Source: a virus. Taken from it: DNA of 23,308 nt. Every line of letters begins with the position of its first letter. Positions within the stretch are counted from its first letter, which is position 1. The stretch is taken from IMG/VR virus record IMGVR_UViG_3300006052_000030, positions 1 to 23,308 of that record; one strand, 5' to 3'. A model generated the notes under the pieces. It was not told where the DNA came from. It was given only the letters and a program-made list of their open reading frames with translations, and did not search any database. The translations under genes and the position numbers were made by a program. Positions 20,914 to 23,308 of the stretch are shown piece after piece.

Positions 20914-22353
20914 TCAGCCCATCCATCCGTTGTTGCGTGGGGGAGGCGGCGGCACGTTGCGTGATGGCTTCGCGCCCTTCACCTTGAAGAAGCGACGCAT
21001 CATCACCGCATAGCGCGTGGCACTCATCAGATCCTCGTTGACCTTGACGATCAACCCGTCCTTGCGGTGGTAGAGACCAAACTCCTCCCACCAGTCGAGG
21101 AGATGCGCGAACACCTTGAAGCGTCCGGTCTCCATGCGCTCCAGCATCTCGGCAATTCCAGCCTCGACACCATTGCTGCCATCCTCAAACTGGGCGCGAA
21201 TCGGCAGCATGTTGAGACCGGCGGACTTGTACTGCTTCGCAAGCTGCTCGCCCGATCCCTTGTCGTGCGCGAGACCATCGTGCGGCCACGACCACGGCAA
21301 CCAGTCGCCCCACGGCAGGACGCCAGCGGCGAACATGGTCGGGATCTGCTGCCGCGCCCGGTGGCAGGCAGTGACGTACAGCGTGTCCGAGTCGCGGTCC
21401 CAGGCCATCCTCACTGCGGCAGATGGATGGTCCCAGCCGAAGTCGATTCCACATCCCTGCGGCCAATGGGGCGGAATCTGAAAGGACTCGCACTTAAGGG
21501 AGCCTTCGGCCACTGGGAATACCCGCCCAGACCCAAGCTGCGGGATGCCCTTGGTGCGAGCTTCCCTCTCAAATTCAGGATACGAGGAGACGATTGCACT
21601 GCGTTCTTCCTCCGTGTAGTGAGCGGCGTCCCAGATGGTCATCTGCGTGACGTGCGTGCCCGGCACATGCTCGATGATGAACCGCCGCACGATGTCCGAG
21701 ACACCAAGGAGCGGCGTGAACGTCATCATCACCAGCCCGCCGGTCGCGTTCGTCCGAGTCAGACCCTCAAGGTAGATGTCCTGGTCGGGTTCTTCGTCGA
21801 ACCAGACACCATCGAGGCTCTCGCCCTGCCACTTCGCTCGACCGCGCTCGTAGGACTTGAGCGCAATGGTGGACTCACCACCGCTGACGTGCGCTACACG
21901 GATCGTATCAACGAGTTCCGCCACGCCCCTGGAGGGAGTCGTTTCAAGGATCGTGGATTTCGGTATCGAACCCGTACCACGCTGCCCGATCCGACCGAGA
22001 AGAATTCGCTGCACGTTATCGCGGGTGGACTCACCCGTAACACCAGCCGCCCACCAGTGAGTGGGTCGATCAAAGCGACGGCCATTCCACCATTCGGGAT
22101 ACTGACCCGTGACGTGCATGGCGACTTCCATGCCCGCTGCAAGCGTCTTGCCCAACTGGTTACCCGCCATGAGCAGTCGCTCACGGTTCGCGAATCCAGC
22201 GGAGTGAAAGTCAGCCTGCTTCGGGTACGGAGCATAGGACTGGAGCGCACGCTCACTGAGTCGTCTCTGAGCCTCCGCCTGAAGCTGACCCATCAAGCGG
22301 GCCAATAGCGACGAATCGCTGGAGAGCATCGATGGCAGCGCGGAGTTCAGCAT
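20914..22353 (-). CDS. terL: Terminase large subunit (packaging ATPase/nuclease)
   Basis: 479 residues. Walker A is MAGNQLGKT (62-70), Walker B is LDGVWFDEE (180-188, Asp186 and Glu187), and the coupling motif is MMTFTP (209-214). The nuclease domain starts at GIDFGWDHPSAAV (302-314), with Asp304 as the first metal-binding acid. It drives ATP-dependent DNA entry through the portal and cuts the concatemer. The first ATG lies inside the small terminase gene, with a 101-base overlap; Met21 (MGQLQAEAQRR) would reduce the overlap to 41 bases and is a credible alternative start. The domain order matches P22/T4-type large terminases. Confidence 0.93.
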   Translation of the reverse strand: MLNSALPSMLSSDSSLLARLMGQLQAEAQRRLSERALQSYAPYPKQADFHSAGFANRERLLMAGNQLGKTLAAGMEVAMHVTGQYPEWWNGRRFDRPTHWWAAGVTGESTRDNVQRILLGRIGQRGTGSIPKSTILETTPSRGVAELVDTIRVAHVSGGESTIALKSYERGRAKWQGESLDGVWFDEEPDQDIYLEGLTRTNATGGLVMMTFTPLLGVSDIVRRFIIEHVPGTHVTQMTIWDAAHYTEEERSAIVSSYPEFEREARTKGIPQLGSGRVFPVAEGSLKCESFQIPPHWPQGCGIDFGWDHPSAAVRMAWDRDSDTLYVTACHRARQQIPTMFAAGVLPWGDWLPWSWPHDGLAHDKGSGEQLAKQYKSAGLNMLPIRAQFEDGSNGVEAGIAEMLERMETGRFKVFAHLLDWWEEFGLYHRKDGLIVKVNEDLMSATRYAVMMRRFFKVKGAKPSRNVPPPPPRNNGWMG

Positions 22354-22615
22354 CGTCCATGTCCTCCAGCGGACGCTTCACGTCAAGCTCGCGTGGGCAC
22401 AGCGACGCCACGATCTTCAGGTAGGCCGCAGGCTCGCTCAGTCGCGTGACCTGAATGACAGATGCCCCATGCTGTTCGAAGTCCTCATGGAGCGCCTGGA
22501 GGAATGCCTCGGTCAACTTGTTGCGCGAACCCTTGGGACGACCGGCGGGATTGCCGCTTTGGCCGGGCTGCCAAGGAGGCTTGAGGAAGTCCAGCTTGCG
22601 AAGCGGTGTACTCAC
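22253..22615 (-). CDS. terS: Terminase small subunit candidate (DUF5681-type)
   Basis: 120 residues starting at a GTG that overlaps the GroES-like stop (GTGA). The N-terminal segment, WQPGQSGNPAGRPKGSRNKL, is the hallmark of DUF5681-type proteins, which commonly sit before large terminase genes and are thought to bind DNA. It is followed by helices (TEAFLQALHEDFEQHG, SEPAAYLKIVASLCPREL) and an acidic DMDDAELRAAIDALQRF segment, as in small terminases of this class. It would recognise the packaging site and load DNA onto the large subunit. Direct evidence is motif and position. Confidence 0.82.
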   Translation of the reverse strand: MSTPLRKLDFLKPPWQPGQSGNPAGRPKGSRNKLTEAFLQALHEDFEQHGASVIQVTRLSEPAAYLKIVASLCPRELDVKRPLEDMDDAELRAAIDALQRFVAIGPLDGSASGGGSETTQ

Positions 22616-23013
22616 GGTGCAATTTCACCGACGTTCTGATGCACCGCAGCAACGTCCTTCTCGCTCGCCACGATCACGTCCTCACCGTTGAGGCAGACGC
22701 GGGTGAAGGCGTAGCCGCTGTCGTGTTCCTGTCCGCCGAGTTCGACCACGTCACCGATCTTCACCTCGGTGGGGCGGAAGTGCTTGGACTGGTGACGCTT
22801 GCTGCGGTCTCGGTTGTAGATCCACGGGTACTCTCCGGGGCCGACTGCCATCACCGTGCCCAGGAAGTTGCCCTGTCTGGCGGCGATGATGATCTGGGAG
22901 AGTTTCACGGGGAGGGGCCTGACCACGATCCGGTCGCCCATTGGCTTGAGGGATCCCTCCACGAACTCGACCCGCTTCGGGTTGAGGCTGGTACCGGACT
23001 TCTCAAGATGCAT
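22612..23013 (-). CDS. GroES-like co-chaperonin
   Basis: 133 residues from the favoured ATG at 23013 (GGAA seven bases upstream, short overlap with the previous gene); an ATG at 23040 would add nine residues. The cpn10 pattern is clear: LKPMGDRIVVRPLP, then a loop with the hydrophobic triplet III, then LGTVMAVGPGEY, VKIGDVVELGG, and NGEDVIVASEKDVAAV. III could serve as the GroEL-binding tripeptide of the mobile loop. An insertion of about 20 basic residues (NRDRSKRHQSKHFRPTE) occurs where cellular GroES has its roof region. Such proteins in phages (T4 gp31 being the proven case) help the host GroEL fold the coat protein. The location one gene before terminase puts it in the head-assembly operon. 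Confidence 0.82.
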   Translation of the reverse strand: MHLEKSGTSLNPKRVEFVEGSLKPMGDRIVVRPLPVKLSQIIIAARQGNFLGTVMAVGPGEYPWIYNRDRSKRHQSKHFRPTEVKIGDVVELGGQEHDSGYAFTRVCLNGEDVIVASEKDVAAVHQNVGEIAP

Positions 23014-23293
23014 TGGGTAGTTCCGGGTGGAATGCGCCATTGATGGCGGTCGAGATCTTGTCCACGTCCGCGACCTTCCAGTCCTGCGTCTTCTGGTAGC
23101 TCAGGGCAATGTGATCCATGTTCCCGCCGCAGTCAGCATGCTCCCTGTACCAACCGTCTACGTCCTGCGGGCGCGGAGCGCCATAGTAGCCGGTGCCACG
23201 CCTCCGACCGATGCACAGGGACTGCTTCTCGGTGGCGTGATAGCGGCACACCAGGAAGATCCGGTTGGTGTCCTCGGGAAAGATGTCGCTCAC
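23003..23293 (-). CDS. Hypothetical protein with Cys/His residues
   Basis: 96 residues starting at GTG, with AGG and AGGA upstream. It contains IFLVCRYHATEKQSLCIG, an aromatic Gly-rich loop, WYREHADCGGNMDHIALSY and a charged C-terminal part. Cys and His (VCRYH, SLC, EHADC) could bind a metal, but spacing differs from the three mini-proteins near the portal. I recall similar small phage proteins (VCRYHAT...H-x-x-C-x-G-x-DH) without a known function. It ends inside the start of the GroES-like gene. Confidence 0.72.
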   Translation of the reverse strand: MSDIFPEDTNRIFLVCRYHATEKQSLCIGRRRGTGYYGAPRPQDVDGWYREHADCGGNMDHIALSYQKTQDWKVADVDKISTAINGAFHPELPNAS

Positions 23294-23308
23294 TTCCTGA
23301 CCTTCTTG
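23290..23308 (-). CDS. Last codons of an upstream gene (partial)
   Basis: In the frame ending with TGA at 23290-23292 the visible codons are KKVRK. The TGA overlaps the next gene's GTG (GTGA), the same arrangement as in several other gene pairs here. Only five residues are visible, so no function can be given. Confidence 0.35.

Noticed and set aside
21067-22308. 413-codon plus-strand open frame opposite the large terminase
   Set aside because: Antisense of a gene with complete Walker and nuclease motifs; no recognisable domains of its own.

Overview
The window is a contiguous piece of a tailed double-stranded DNA phage genome: the virion-assembly and lysis half of a short-tailed (podovirus-like) phage with a P22-type head and neck. 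Almost every gene lies on the minus strand, so the operon reads from right to left. Base composition is GC-rich with strongly GC-biased third codon positions. Gene ends mostly overlap by 1-4 bases (ATGA, GTGA, TTGA, TGATG). An embedded Rz/Rz1 spanin pair, which includes an outer-membrane lipoprotein, points to a Gram-negative host. No integrase, repressor, tRNA, CRISPR array or insertion sequence is visible. Apart from the capsid intron, no stretch over 300 bases lacks a gene.

Right end (about 23.3 to 20.5 kb): a Cys-containing hypothetical protein, a GroES-like co-chaperonin, small and large terminase subunits, and two tiny paralogous Cys/His proteins. Next (20.5 to 16.8 kb) come the portal, a third Cys/His paralogue and the scaffolding protein.

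The major coat gene (16.84 to 14.81 kb) is split. A 30-codon first exon is followed by a 710-base group I intron that carries an HNH endonuclease gene between its conserved R and S elements. The second exon supplies the other 410 residues. After the coat gene come two small unassigned, probably structural proteins, and each of these three genes is followed by an RNA hairpin.

Neck and injection module (13.84 to 5.46 kb): gp4-like and gp10-like head-completion proteins, which share an inserted beta-rich module; two small unassigned proteins; a cupin-like protein; and three successive ejection (DNA-transfer) protein candidates, one ending in an endosialidase-type chaperone domain. Adsorption module (5.36 to 1.56 kb): a tail fibre and a beta-helix tailspike that share a duplicated N-terminal virion-attachment domain. 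Lysis cassette (1.55 to 0.08 kb): a small membrane protein, a coiled-coil membrane protein, an M15-type endopeptidase, a holin candidate and the nested spanins. A partial plus-strand gene appears to converge on the operon at the left edge.

The most notable items are the intron-split capsid gene, the three Cys/His mini-proteins interleaved with terminase, portal and scaffold, the phage GroES, the shared neck module, and the hairpins after the capsid and the next two genes.
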